Assembly: GCA_022616275.1 (NCBI GenBank)
Contig: JAKEFB010000100.1
Span: forward strand, 1 to 64,000
DNA length: 64,000 nucleotides
Direction of reading: 5' to 3'
From: Chloroflexota bacterium
GTDB lineage: Bacteria; Chloroflexota; Anaerolineae; Promineifilales; Promineifilaceae
The notes below the pieces were generated by a model. It made no database searches, was not told the origin of the DNA, and was given only the letters and a program-made list of their open reading frames with translations. Below are positions 8,117-16,624 of this stretch, piece after piece. How positions within the stretch are numbered: position 1 is the first letter of the stretch; the number at the start of each line of letters is the position of its first letter. The position numbers were made by a program, and so were the translations under genes.

Positions 8117-9391
8117 TTACCTCGCGATACGGCGCTGGAATTGCCAGAGAGCGGCACTTAAGAGAGCAACGGCGATGAGAAACAGAATGCCAACCTCCAG
8201 GACGATGTCAGTGAGCCCCAGGCCTCGCATCGTCAAATCCGCAAAGCCATCCAACGCCCAGCGATTAATGGTGATTTTACTCAACTGCTGTAGCCACTCC
8301 GGGTAATTGGTTGCCGGAACAAAATTACCGCCCAAGGCGGCCGAAACCAGGATGACAATGCTGCCCAAGGTGGCGGCCTGGTTGGTATCCTTGACGAAGG
8401 CGGCAATGACCGCGCCGAGGCTGGTAAAGGCGAAAACTACGACCAGGGTCATGATAACCAGGCCAGGGAGTGACTCTCCCCAGTCCAGGCTAAAAATAAC
8501 CTGGGAGGCGACGACAAAAACAGCAAACTGCAGGATGCCAGTCAACAGGGTGCCGCCTATTTTGCCCAACAGGATCTCGACGTTACCGGTGGGCGTGCTA
8601 ATCAGGCGATCTAGTGTCCCCTCTACCTGTTCATCGAGAATAGAGCGCGCTCCTCTCATAACGGTGAACATCAAGAAGAAAATACCCATACTAGGAGCGA
8701 AAAAGGCCAATGGATTTGCATCGGCCGTTCCACCTTCACCCTCGCCGGTCGTTATCCAGTTCAATTGCGTCGTCGTTAGCGATTCCGTAACGGCCTCATC
8801 CTCGTCGGCCAGATTTATTTCAATTTCTTCCTGGAGGACGGGGCCGAGTTCGGCCATTGCCGCACCCAATATATCCGCCTGGTCACTTATTTGTTCAGCG
8901 GTGACTCTGGTGCTGACGCCCACACTGCTAAAGCCATTGGCTATTTGGGTCATAACGCTGCGGATGATCAACGGGGTAATCGTTGCCGATGGATCGGTGT
9001 AAATCTGAATGACGCTGCCTGAGGTGTCAATGTATTCTATGGTTTCGCTGAAGCTGGGAGGTATGTAGACGACGGCGCGAACTTCTCCCCTGGCTACAAT
9101 TTGCCGCGCTTCGTCCAAATCATCCATGAAAGATGGCTCCAGCAACTCTGCCAACTCAGGGGAATTGAGTACGGCGAGAAATCTCTGGCCGATTACTCCC
9201 TGGTCGCCGTTGACGACGATCAGCGGAATGTCTCTAATGGGGCTGGCGTTAGCATTGGTAATGAAACCACCAAAGGCAGCGCCAACGATAGCAGAAAGCG
9301 CCAGGGGAGCGGCCAACATCAAGATAAGCGCGTTCCGATCCCGGAAGCGAACCAGGGTGTCTTTCAGGGCAATAGCCCATATCTTTCTCAT
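8117..9391 (-). CDS. ABC-2 type exporter permease (first of pair)
   Basis: About 424 residues with the same layout as its neighbour: an N-terminal helix, a large extracytoplasmic loop rich in acidic residues, and a C-terminal block of helices. The segment ARSILDEQVEGTLDRLISTP is characteristic of ABC-2 permeases. ATG 9391 is preferred because AAAGGA lies 8 bases upstream; a TTG at 9409 overlapping the ATPase stop would add six residues. The two permeases are distinct in sequence and probably form a heterodimer with the single ATPase. Confidence 0.9.
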   Translation of the reverse strand: MRKIWAIALKDTLVRFRDRNALILMLAAPLALSAIVGAAFGGFITNANASPIRDIPLIVVNGDQGVIGQRFLAVLNSPELAELLEPSFMDDLDEARQIVARGEVRAVVYIPPSFSETIEYIDTSGSVIQIYTDPSATITPLIIRSVMTQIANGFSSVGVSTRVTAEQISDQADILGAAMAELGPVLQEEIEINLADEDEAVTESLTTTQLNWITTGEGEGGTADANPLAFFAPSMGIFFLMFTVMRGARSILDEQVEGTLDRLISTPTGNVEILLGKIGGTLLTGILQFAVFVVASQVIFSLDWGESLPGLVIMTLVVVFAFTSLGAVIAAFVKDTNQAATLGSIVILVSAALGGNFVPATNYPEWLQQLSKITINRWALDGFADLTMRGLGLTDIVLEVGILFLIAVALLSAALWQFQRRIAR

Positions 9392-9405
9392 GAGGCGTCC
9401 TTTGT

Positions 9406-10362
9406 TCAATCACGCAGCGCACGGCCGGTCAGGTGGAGGAAGACCGCTTCCAGGTTGGGTTCCTGAATTTTCAGTTGCCTTACGTTCCCCCCGGCAGCGG
9501 ATAATTGCCTGAACACGTGCGGCAATACTTCGTTGGCATTCCGTGCCTGCAGGACGATGTGGCCGTCTTCACTGTAAATGCGGTCAATCGTCGAGATGGC
9601 GGACAGGCTGGCAACCAGTGCGTCTTTCTCCAGAAGATTGTCGTCCAGGTCGAGACGAATGGTGTCGTACTGCCCCAGCGTTTTGGTCAATTCGTCCAAC
9701 GTGCCGATAGCGATTAATTCTCCGTGGTCAATGATGCCAATGCGGTCGCTGAGTTCTTGCGCTTCTTCCATATAGTGGGTGGTGTATAAGACGGTAACGC
9801 CTCTTTCCTTGAGTTCTTTCACCGTATCGAGAATGCGCCGGCGGCTTTGGGGATCAATACCGACCGTGGGCTCATCCAGGTAGAGGATCTTAGGTTCGTG
9901 CAAGAGGCCAATAGCTACGTTGAGGCGCCGCTTCATTCCACCAGAGAAGGTCGAGACTTTGTCGTCCGCCCGGTCGCTGATACCGGCTATTTCCAGGGCG
10001 GCCGCTACCCGCTCGTGTAACCGCCTGCCGGTAAGACCATACATCTTGCCCCAGAAAACCAGGTTTTCTCGGGCGCTAATGGTGTTGTAGATAGCCACCT
10101 CCTGTGGTACCAGGCCAATCACCTGTTTGACCTGTCTGACGGCTGTGTTAATGGAATGGCCGTCAATGATCGCATCTCCCCCGGAAGGAGCCAGCAGGCA
10201 AGCCAACATGGAAATGGTCGTCGTCTTGCCGGCGCCGTTAGGTCCCAGCAGGCTGAAGATTTCCCCACGGTGAATCTCAAAAGAAACGTCCTTAACAGCC
10301 ACGATACCGTCAGGGGGGTTATACTGTTTGTGAAGATTTCTTACTTCAATGATAGGCGACAT
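9406..10362 (-). CDS. ABC exporter ATP-binding protein (DrrA/CcmA-like)
   Basis: A 318-residue nucleotide-binding subunit energising the two downstream permeases. Walker A is GPNGAGKTT (residues 40-48), the Q-loop is GLVPQE, the signature is FSGGMKRRL (about 139-147), Walker B is ILYLDEPTVGID (about 159-170), and the switch His is in YTTHYMEEA. A C-terminal extension of about 100 residues is typical of drug or antibiotic exporters. A GAGGAG site precedes the ATG. It is the first gene of a four-gene minus-strand operon. Confidence 0.94.
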   Translation of the reverse strand: MSPIIEVRNLHKQYNPPDGIVAVKDVSFEIHRGEIFSLLGPNGAGKTTTISMLACLLAPSGGDAIIDGHSINTAVRQVKQVIGLVPQEVAIYNTISARENLVFWGKMYGLTGRRLHERVAAALEIAGISDRADDKVSTFSGGMKRRLNVAIGLLHEPKILYLDEPTVGIDPQSRRRILDTVKELKERGVTVLYTTHYMEEAQELSDRIGIIDHGELIAIGTLDELTKTLGQYDTIRLDLDDNLLEKDALVASLSAISTIDRIYSEDGHIVLQARNANEVLPHVFRQLSAAGGNVRQLKIQEPNLEAVFLHLTGRALRD

Positions 10363-10650
10363 GCGATTCTCCTCTCATCAGCGGAACGCCAGGCGCTGCA
10401 CTGACGCAATTAACTCTCCAATGAGAAAGGGCTCCATAGCTACAACTATAGTTGAAGTTGTGCTCTATACAGGGTACTTGAGTAACCTTTAATGAGTACT
10501 TTAGTACTTTTTTTTCTGTTGCTATTTGGTTATACTGTCCAGGGAGATCCTTTGAGGCAATGAAAAGGATGGGTAACACTTTTTGTCGTCGCTTATGCTT
10601 TTACGTTTAGAGCGGTCCAACAATCTTTGTCGCAGGCGGATCAACACTCG
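10363..10650. promoter_or_regulatory. Upstream region of the exporter operon with small palindromes
   Basis: This 288-bp gap has no convincing gene and should hold the exporter operon's minus-strand promoter. CAACTATAGTTG at 10443-10454 is a perfect 12-bp palindrome. A doubled AGTACT lies at about 10495-10508. Either could be an operator. I could not pick one promoter with confidence. A 77-codon minus-strand frame here has no supporting features. Confidence 0.4.
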
Positions 10651-11679
10651 CTAAGATGACTCCTGGACAATGATGGGGGCCGTTTTTTTCTTAAACAAGC
10701 GGTATAGCTTCAACCCAGACGCTGCAACCGATATCAGGAGACCTAAAGCCAGAGCGACGTCAACAACTATTGAGAGGATTGGGATCACATTCTGTTGAAT
10801 TCGTGCCAGCGGTATTGCTGGCCAGCCATGTAACGCGGCCCAATCGGGAGTTATGCCAATGACTGGTGCTCCTGTAATAAGACGGTAAAGGACGAACATA
10901 CCCAACAGGCTCAGTCCAAGATCAAGCCAGCGACTGGCGCGGCGCCAGCGCCCATCTCGTAGAAGCCAAAGATTCAAAAGTAGATTCAGCCCCAGCCAGA
11001 TGTTTAACCAGGGCAGGTGTGTTTCGAACTCAGTGGCCAGTACCGGCAAGAATCTCGATCCCTCATCGGTAACAATGATTGCGCCAACCCATTGGGGAAA
11101 TAAGTTTAGCAAAATCAGGAGAACGCTGATTATAACTGCTTCCCCAGCTAACCATCCTGCACGGACGCGGTCTGGATCGTCAACAGGCGGCAGCTTACGT
11201 GGATCCCAGCGCCTGGCGGCCGTAGCGCCCTTAGGCTCAATCCTCTCAAGGATGGCAAAAACGAAAACGGCCACACCTAAGAGCATAAAGGCGCTATCCA
11301 GAAAAGTAGAAACAGAATCTAATACCGTAGCTGGTAGTTCGCCGATGGGAACACCAGGTAATGTACGCGCCAAATTGAGGGCAAACAGGATGACCAGCAA
11401 AACCGTGATGATGGCCACGATCCTGGTAAAGACAGGGTAAAGTTTTGGTCCGATGAGGTATTGGTTTGGTGGTGCGTAAGAAGCAGCCACCTTTTCTGGC
11501 GGTCCAAACTCTTCAAGAACCGCTACAACCAGTTCTTCATTCTCTTTTTGCCCGGCCCTGGCAGCACGGTCTTCAACAGTATCTTCTAGCAATGAACGTA
11601 GCTCTGTCTCAACGTCTTTGCGGAGATTGGCCGGCAGATTTTGCCCGACTTCCTGGACGTAGCGATCAATCAACTCCAT
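10651..11679 (-). CDS. HAAS-domain multi-spanning membrane protein
   Basis: About 342 residues. The first 75 form a soluble helical HAAS-type domain (MELIDRYVQEVGQNLP, then RKDVETELRSLLEDTVED and VLEEFGPPEKVAASY), as found in membrane proteins paired with PadR regulators. Six to seven hydrophobic helices follow. ATG 11679 has GAGGT upstream and starts 17 bp after the PadR stop; the longer frame to 11739 overlaps padR. The function is unknown, but the PadR-HAAS pair is a recurrent unit thought to sense membrane or envelope state. Confidence 0.8.
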   Translation of the reverse strand: MELIDRYVQEVGQNLPANLRKDVETELRSLLEDTVEDRAARAGQKENEELVVAVLEEFGPPEKVAASYAPPNQYLIGPKLYPVFTRIVAIITVLLVILFALNLARTLPGVPIGELPATVLDSVSTFLDSAFMLLGVAVFVFAILERIEPKGATAARRWDPRKLPPVDDPDRVRAGWLAGEAVIISVLLILLNLFPQWVGAIIVTDEGSRFLPVLATEFETHLPWLNIWLGLNLLLNLWLLRDGRWRRASRWLDLGLSLLGMFVLYRLITGAPVIGITPDWAALHGWPAIPLARIQQNVIPILSIVVDVALALGLLISVAASGLKLYRLFKKKTAPIIVQESS

Positions 11680-11696
11680 CGTTCGTACCTCGACTG

Positions 11697-12041
11697 TTAG
11701 GGCAACAACTGCTCCGTGACCTTTACCAGGGCGCGCCATTCATTGGAGAGATTATGTAAGACCTGTTCACCAGCCGGGCTAATGGCGTAATACCGCCGGG
11801 GTCTTGAATCTTCGACACGCCACCGGCTATGAAGCAGGTTTTGAGATTCTAGCCGCCGTAATAAAGGATAGAGCGTTCCCTGGTCAATTTCGAGTCCCTG
11901 TTGAGCGAGGGCTCGTTGTAAGGAATAGCCATATTGCTCTTGGCGAAGTTGACTCAGAACAATCAGGGCAAGCACTCCCCGGCGGAGTTCTAAGAGAAGG
12001 TTGTCGTAAGGCTCCATACCTGAGGAATCGCCCTTTGCCAT
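11697..12041 (-). CDS. PadR family transcriptional regulator
   Basis: About 114 residues with a winged helix: LRRGVLALIVLSQL, YGYSLQRALA, GTLYPLLRRLE and SRPRRYYAISPAG are classic PadR features. ATG 12041 is preferred because the farther ATG (12050) lies inside the -10 box; 12017 (MEPYDN) is a further possibility. With the predicted start point near 12041-12042 the mRNA would be leaderless. It is followed by the HAAS protein and is divergent from the pheromone-like cassette, so it may control both directions. Confidence 0.88.
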   Translation of the reverse strand: MAKGDSSGMEPYDNLLLELRRGVLALIVLSQLRQEQYGYSLQRALAQQGLEIDQGTLYPLLRRLESQNLLHSRWRVEDSRPRRYYAISPAGEQVLHNLSNEWRALVKVTEQLLP

Positions 12042-12066
12042 ATGTCGCATTATAGTGTATGTCGCA
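12041..12066. promoter_or_regulatory. Direct repeat TATGTCGCA around the padR -10 box (candidate operator)
   Basis: TATGTCGCA occurs at 12041-12049 and again at 12058-12066, a 17-bp period, bracketing the -10 element of the padR promoter. PadR proteins commonly bind ATGT-containing sites and repress their own genes. The second target could be the divergent comX-like gene 65 bp away. Confidence 0.5.
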
Positions 12067-12078
12067 CAGCATTGTCAA
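12049..12078 (-). promoter_or_regulatory. Near-perfect sigma-70 promoter of padR
   Basis: On the minus strand TTGACA (12078-12073) is separated by 18 bp from TATAAT (12054-12049). Both hexamers are consensus. The start point should fall near 12042, at the first base of the ATG, predicting a leaderless message. Confidence 0.8.
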
Positions 12079-12131
12079 ATTGTTTTTTTTGGCCCCCAGC
12101 GGGCTAAATGTTTTCAGTGAGGAGGTGTAAC

Positions 12132-12341
12132 ATGACGCTACTGCAGCAGTTGGTTTATCAGGTCGCAACGGACTCGGGATCACGGTCTCAATTTCAAACA
12201 GGCGTACTGAATGCAGCGCTGTCGCAAGAAGAACAAGAAGCACTGTTATCTCTTCGCCATTTACTGGGCCTGTCTCCCGAGGAGTTGTTGCAATCTTTGA
12301 CGAACCGCAATCTGTTGGGCTGGATCTGGCCAGACAACTAG
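12132..12341 (+). CDS. ComX-like pheromone precursor peptide (candidate)
   Basis: A 69-residue peptide starting at ATG 12132 behind a strong GAGGAGGTG site. The body is helical and acidic (TLLQQLVYQVA, LSQEEQEALLSLRHLLGL) and the last seven residues are GWIWPDN, with Trp64 and Trp66. ComX precursors have a helical leader of similar size and a short C-terminal segment with an essential Trp that ComQ prenylates. The next gene, 50 bp downstream, is a ComQ-like polyprenyl synthase, then a ComP-like kinase. Gene order and the Trp tail carry this call; sequence identity to Bacillus ComX is not evident by eye. The leader also resembles Os1348/NHLP-type RiPP leaders, so a different prenylated RiPP is the main alternative. 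Confidence 0.62.
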   Translation: MTLLQQLVYQVATDSGSRSQFQTGVLNAALSQEEQEALLSLRHLLGLSPEELLQSLTNRNLLGWIWPDN

Positions 12342-12391
12342 TCGCTTGCCAGATAGCCTGATTCGTTGAGCGTTCTTCCTTAAAGGAGAGA

Positions 12392-13441
12392 ATGGCTCAG
12401 AGTGGTCCTTTGCCCGGTTGCGCCGGCGCCGCCAACCCTGACCAGGAAAGCGGCGCTGACGTTACCGGCCGCTTTTTTTACCTGGTCTCTGAGCAGGTTG
12501 AGACAGTTGTCGCCGGCATTCACAATAATTCGGCGCTGAAGGCAATTGTAGAAAAGCTGGTTCAAAGCGACTGGGAAAAGAAAAAACAGCACTGGCCGCA
12601 CGCCCTCCTGCCACTCCTGACCTGCCAGCTCGTCGGTGGCCCAGTTGAAGCGGCCGTCCACCTGACATGTGCCTGGAATTTACTTCATCTGGCCGCCCAC
12701 GTCCTGGACGACGTCGAGGACGAGGGTTGCTTTGTGGGGCTGGATGGTCCCATACCTCTGGGGGAGACAATCAATCTAGGGACTAGCTTAATTTTTTTAG
12801 CTCAGCTCGCATTCGATCGGTTGTCCGACACTGGCGTGCCATTATCTCTAGCCTGGCGAGTTCGCCACGAACTTCATCAGGTAATTACCCGGATGGGGGC
12901 CGGCCAACACCAGGATCTGGCCGTCATGGCCAGTTCTGAACCGGATTTGGCTACCTATTGGCAGGTGATTGGAGACAAAACCGGTTGTTTCTTCGGCTGG
13001 GCTGCCCAGAGTGGCGCGCTGATTGGCGGGGGGAGTGATTCTCAAGTTGAGGATTGCTATACGTACGGGTATAACATGGGCCTCTTGCTGCAGATATTGG
13101 ACGATTGGACCGGGTTGAGTTCTAATGAAGGCAGCAGCGATCTGGCCCAGGGCAAAAAAACCCTGCCGGTACTTTACGCCCTGGCTGTCGCCCCGGCCTG
13201 GCAGAAAGAGCAGTTGAAAATATTGCTGGAAGAAGCGCATTTTCAGAGCGATGCAGAGAGTAAGATCCGGGAAGAGATTGTTCGTCTAGGAGGGTTGCAT
13301 TACACGTTGATTCAGGCAGAGATCCGGCGTAAGCGAGCTGAAACTGCTCTTTTGAATCTGCCTGGCTCAGAATCTCGTGACTGTCTCTTGATGTTGCTGG
13401 ATCAGGCGTTTCCTATCCGGCCGGGTTCGCACCGTTTATAA
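12392..13441 (+). CDS. ComQ-like polyprenyl synthetase family protein
   Basis: A 349-residue all-helical prenyltransferase. The first Asp-rich motif is intact as VLDDVEDE (about residues 103-110). The second region reads QILDDWTG (about 233-240) followed by SSDLAQGKKTLPVLYAL, where the DLxxGKKTLP block is typical of the isoprenyl-diphosphate synthase/ComQ family. DDWTG lacks the last Asp of the usual DDxxD, which suggests a modified role compared with chain-elongating synthases. AAAGGAGAG precedes the ATG. It lies between the Trp-tailed peptide and a ComP-like kinase, with only 2 bp to the latter, arguing for peptide prenylation. An ordinary isoprenoid synthase is the alternative. Confidence 0.8.
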   Translation: MAQSGPLPGCAGAANPDQESGADVTGRFFYLVSEQVETVVAGIHNNSALKAIVEKLVQSDWEKKKQHWPHALLPLLTCQLVGGPVEAAVHLTCAWNLLHLAAHVLDDVEDEGCFVGLDGPIPLGETINLGTSLIFLAQLAFDRLSDTGVPLSLAWRVRHELHQVITRMGAGQHQDLAVMASSEPDLATYWQVIGDKTGCFFGWAAQSGALIGGGSDSQVEDCYTYGYNMGLLLQILDDWTGLSSNEGSSDLAQGKKTLPVLYALAVAPAWQKEQLKILLEEAHFQSDAESKIREEIVRLGGLHYTLIQAEIRRKRAETALLNLPGSESRDCLLMLLDQAFPIRPGSHRL

Positions 13442-13443
13442 AA

Positions 13444-15936
13444 ATGGCTGGCCTCAACCGATTTCGCACCTACCGGATCAAACACCGGCGCCTGGTTATA
13501 TTGGCCGTGTGCCTGGTCAGCTTTGCGCTCCTGGGCTTTCTTGCTGAGGCAGCTCTCATAGTCGTCCGCCAACCTTACCACGGGCTTTTTTGGTCGTTGA
13601 CGCAAGGCGAAGTCCTGGCGGTGGCGCCTGATAGTCCGGCGGCTGTAGCCGGGCTGCAACCAGGGGATGGCATTGTAGCCATCGGCGGCCGGTCACTGGA
13701 AGAATCGCTGATTAACTCCACTCTCGGGCCAAGCATGGCGTCTTTGGTAGTTGCCCGCGGTGAACAGGAATTCTTGGTGAATCTTCAGTTCGTTCGCCCC
13801 CCGACATTGGAACTCGTCAAGCGTCTGGTCCCTTTGTTAGTTGCCCTATGCTTTGCCCTGTTCAGCTTTGGTATATGGACTTATAAACCATACGATTTGA
13901 CTGTTATTTTTTATTGGCTTTTTAGCCAACTGGGGGCGGCCGGTCTTGCATTGGGTGAGTTATCTAACCTGGCACTGCCTTTTGCGACGAGGTGGTTCGG
14001 AATTCTTCTCTGCATTCTATCTCCTGTCCTGGTCCACTTCCATTTGCTCTTTACCCGTGTTCAACGACGTCCGGTTCAAAAATGGATTCTGGCCGGTTTA
14101 TACACCCTGGCCTTCTTAGCTGCGATCTGGTGGTTGAACTATCCGGTACCTATCAACGACCAGGGATATATGTTGCTCGGCAAGGCAACCCAACTATTCT
14201 TCGTTTTAGCTGTTGGAGGGGCAGGAGGAATCCTGACTTACGCTTATTTCTCCTACACCTCGCCGTCACAGCGTCGCCGCATTCGCCTGGTCGTGTTTGG
14301 GACGTTTGCCGCTTTCTTGCCCCTGATTGGTTTGGCGCTTTTACCTGACGTGTTTGCCGGCCGAAACCTGGTTGCCTACGAATTTACTTTTCCTTTTCTC
14401 CTCTTTATCCCCTTTGCCTACGCGGTGGCGATAAACCAGTATAATTTGTTGCAAATAGAGCGGGCAGTTAACCGTAGCATCGTTCACCTGGTCTTATTTT
14501 TGATTCTGGCCTGGATTTATTTGTCCCTTCTGACGACATTGCCTCGTTTATGGGGAGGCTCGTGGGCTGATCAACCGCTGGCCTGGGGATTAATTACACT
14601 ATTGCTGGCGGCGATTTTCACGCCCTTGCGGAACCGGCTCCAGGCCCTGGCCGACCGTTTATTCTACGGTGGTTGGTATAACTACCGTTCAGTAGTTGGT
14701 GAAATGAGCCGGGGGTTGAGTGGCGTCGTAGACCGTGATGAATTAACACGGCTGCTGGTAGATCGACTATCACAAATATTACACCTGGATGGAGCCGCCT
14801 TTCTCCTGCAAAACAAAGAGGACGAACTGATCCTGGTTAAGACAGTGGGCTTTGCCTCTTTTCCTGCCAGTTTAAGCACGGCCGGGGCACTGGCGCGCCA
14901 ATTGGTCCAGGCGGCGCAACCATTATCGGCCGTAGAATTGCGAACTGCAGTGGCAGGAATTCCGCTGACCGAGGAAGAGCGTGCCTGGCTGGCGCAGCCT
15001 CAGATCAATATATGGGTTCCTATTACCCGCTACCAGGAGTTACGGGGGATTTTATTCCTGGGTATGCGTCTTGACGGTGAATCTTTCGATGCAAACGACC
15101 GCCGCATGTTGGACACGCTTGCCTGGGAAGCCGCAATTGCAGCAGAAAATGTTCAACTAGTGGAAGCCTTGCGGCAGCGGACGGCCGAAGTTAACTTGCT
15201 CTATTCTCAACTGATTCAGAGCCGGGAAGCGGAACGTAAACGGCTGGCGCGGGATTTGCACGATAGTGTCATACAAGACCTTATCAATTTACATTTCTGC
15301 CTGGACCCTGGCGCTTACGACCTGTTAACTGCGCCCAGAGACGAAATTATGGCTCTACGCCGGCGCCTGCAAATTGTTATTGAGGATTTGCGACAGGTAT
15401 GTATCGAGTTGCGGCCGGCAGCACTGGACGATCTAAGTCTCGCTTTTGCTATCCAAGGCTATATAGAAGATGTCGCCGCGCAATACGGTCTGAAGATCAA
15501 TCTGGCGCTGGCCGGCGATCAGAATCCGGCCGTCCAGCGTTTGCCAGAAGAGGTCGAGGTATGTTTATTCAGGGTATCGCAAGAGGCGATTACCAATGTA
15601 CGCCGCCATGCCGAGGCTAAACAAGTCTGGGTGAAGTTGACGATAGAAAGTAATTATGTCTCTTTGGAAGTAGCTGACGATGGGCGAGGTTTCCACTGGT
15701 CCACAAAAGACCTGAGGGCGCTAACCCGTAACCACCATTTTGGTTTAGCCGGGTTGCAGGAGCAATTACATCTAATTGGTGGCGTTCTTCACATCCAGTC
15801 AACGCCAGGGAAGGGGACGGTTTTGCGGGCCGACGTACAGTTAGCCAGTAAAACTGTAGTTGAGGAAGAGGTCTTGTCTGGTAACGCCCTCCTTCTTAAT
15901 CTTGCAGGTCCTCAGGCGACACTAAGTTCTGACTGA
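13444..15936 (+). CDS. ComP-like membrane sensor histidine kinase with PDZ-like loop
   Basis: An 830-residue kinase. Residues about 15-40 form a membrane helix, then an extracytoplasmic PDZ-like domain (VLAVAPDSPAAVAGLQPGD, IVAIGGRSLEES) to about 115. Many hydrophobic helices follow to about 400, a GAF-like segment to about 590, and a HisKA_3 dimerisation domain with ARDLHDSVIQDL (phospho-acceptor His606). The ATPase domain has QEAITNVRRHA, VADDGRGF and FGLAGLQEQL. This is the HPK7 class that includes ComP and NarX. It starts 2 bp after the ComQ-like gene. The natural reading is that it senses the modified peptide and phosphorylates the convergent response regulator. Its 3' end overlaps that gene by 41 bp. 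Confidence 0.9.
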   Translation: MAGLNRFRTYRIKHRRLVILAVCLVSFALLGFLAEAALIVVRQPYHGLFWSLTQGEVLAVAPDSPAAVAGLQPGDGIVAIGGRSLEESLINSTLGPSMASLVVARGEQEFLVNLQFVRPPTLELVKRLVPLLVALCFALFSFGIWTYKPYDLTVIFYWLFSQLGAAGLALGELSNLALPFATRWFGILLCILSPVLVHFHLLFTRVQRRPVQKWILAGLYTLAFLAAIWWLNYPVPINDQGYMLLGKATQLFFVLAVGGAGGILTYAYFSYTSPSQRRRIRLVVFGTFAAFLPLIGLALLPDVFAGRNLVAYEFTFPFLLFIPFAYAVAINQYNLLQIERAVNRSIVHLVLFLILAWIYLSLLTTLPRLWGGSWADQPLAWGLITLLLAAIFTPLRNRLQALADRLFYGGWYNYRSVVGEMSRGLSGVVDRDELTRLLVDRLSQILHLDGAAFLLQNKEDELILVKTVGFASFPASLSTAGALARQLVQAAQPLSAVELRTAVAGIPLTEEERAWLAQPQINIWVPITRYQELRGILFLGMRLDGESFDANDRRMLDTLAWEAAIAAENVQLVEALRQRTAEVNLLYSQLIQSREAERKRLARDLHDSVIQDLINLHFCLDPGAYDLLTAPRDEIMALRRRLQIVIEDLRQVCIELRPAALDDLSLAFAIQGYIEDVAAQYGLKINLALAGDQNPAVQRLPEEVEVCLFRVSQEAITNVRRHAEAKQVWVKLTIESNYVSLEVADDGRGFHWSTKDLRALTRNHHFGLAGLQEQLHLIGGVLHIQSTPGKGTVLRADVQLASKTVVEEEVLSGNALLLNLAGPQATLSSD

Positions 15937-16549
15937 GGGCATACAATACCGCTTCTACTCGCGTTTCCACATCCAGTTTGCGGAATATCCTTCTCACATA
16001 GTTTTTCACCGTTTGCTCTGTCAATGTTAGCTTCGCACCAATTTCCGCGTTTTTATAGCCGCTGGCTATCAAGCGCAGCACTTCGATTTCTCGCTTGGTC
16101 AACTCACTAATTGGCTGTTGGTTGCGTTCACTCGCTGACTTTATCAGTATTTCCATGACCCGTGGCGAAAACCATTGTTGCCCGCGGGCTACGATTCGTA
16201 CAGCCTGGATGAGCGTTTCCTGGGGATCGTCCTTGAGTAGATACCCGGCGGCGCCTACTTCTAACAGACCAATGGCATATTCCCGTCGCCGATAGGCAGA
16301 AAGAACCAAAATTTGCAACTCGGGGTGACGATTGCGCAAAGTCTGCACCGTTTCAAGTACCCTATGGCCTGGCATGTGCGCATCCAGTAGAAGGACGTCA
16401 GGTTTAAGGGCCTTGACCACGTTTAGCAGTACGGTGGCATCAGCAACCTCACCAACCACAGCAATATCCGGCTCTTTGGCCAGTAAGGCTGCCAGGGCGC
16501 CTCGCACCACGTGATGATCTTCAGCTAGAACGACTCTAATTTTGTTCAT
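15896..16549 (-). CDS. ComA-like NarL/FixJ response regulator
   Basis: About 217 residues. The receiver domain has the acidic pocket AEDHH near residue 11, phospho-acceptor Asp56 in LLLDAHMPG, and the conserved Lys in YLLKDD. The C-terminal LuxR-type helix-turn-helix reads LTKREIEVLRLIASGY and LTEQTVKNYVRRIFRKL. Start ATG 16549 begins the receiver fold; 25 extra in-frame codons upstream are not expected. It is encoded convergently to the kinase with a 41-bp tail overlap. Partnership is inferred from class match (HPK7 with NarL) and adjacency. A likely target is the comX-like promoter. Confidence 0.88.
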   Translation of the reverse strand: MNKIRVVLAEDHHVVRGALAALLAKEPDIAVVGEVADATVLLNVVKALKPDVLLLDAHMPGHRVLETVQTLRNRHPELQILVLSAYRRREYAIGLLEVGAAGYLLKDDPQETLIQAVRIVARGQQWFSPRVMEILIKSASERNQQPISELTKREIEVLRLIASGYKNAEIGAKLTLTEQTVKNYVRRIFRKLDVETRVEAVLYALSQNLVSPEDLQD

Positions 16550-16624
16550 GAGAGCCCTGTTTTGAACATCCCCATGCCCAGCCGAGATAGCTTTCTGTTT
16601 TCGTTTCCAGGAAAGTACTGACAT

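Noticed and set aside
10346..10579. 77-codon minus-strand frame before the exporter operon
   Set aside because: It overlaps the ATPase start and the expected promoter region, has no ribosome site and no recognisable sequence.
12092..12104. GCCC/GGGC hairpin near a T-run before the comX-like gene, as terminator
   Set aside because: The T-run lies upstream of the stem on the plus strand, and on the minus strand it becomes an A-run after the stem, so it fits neither direction.
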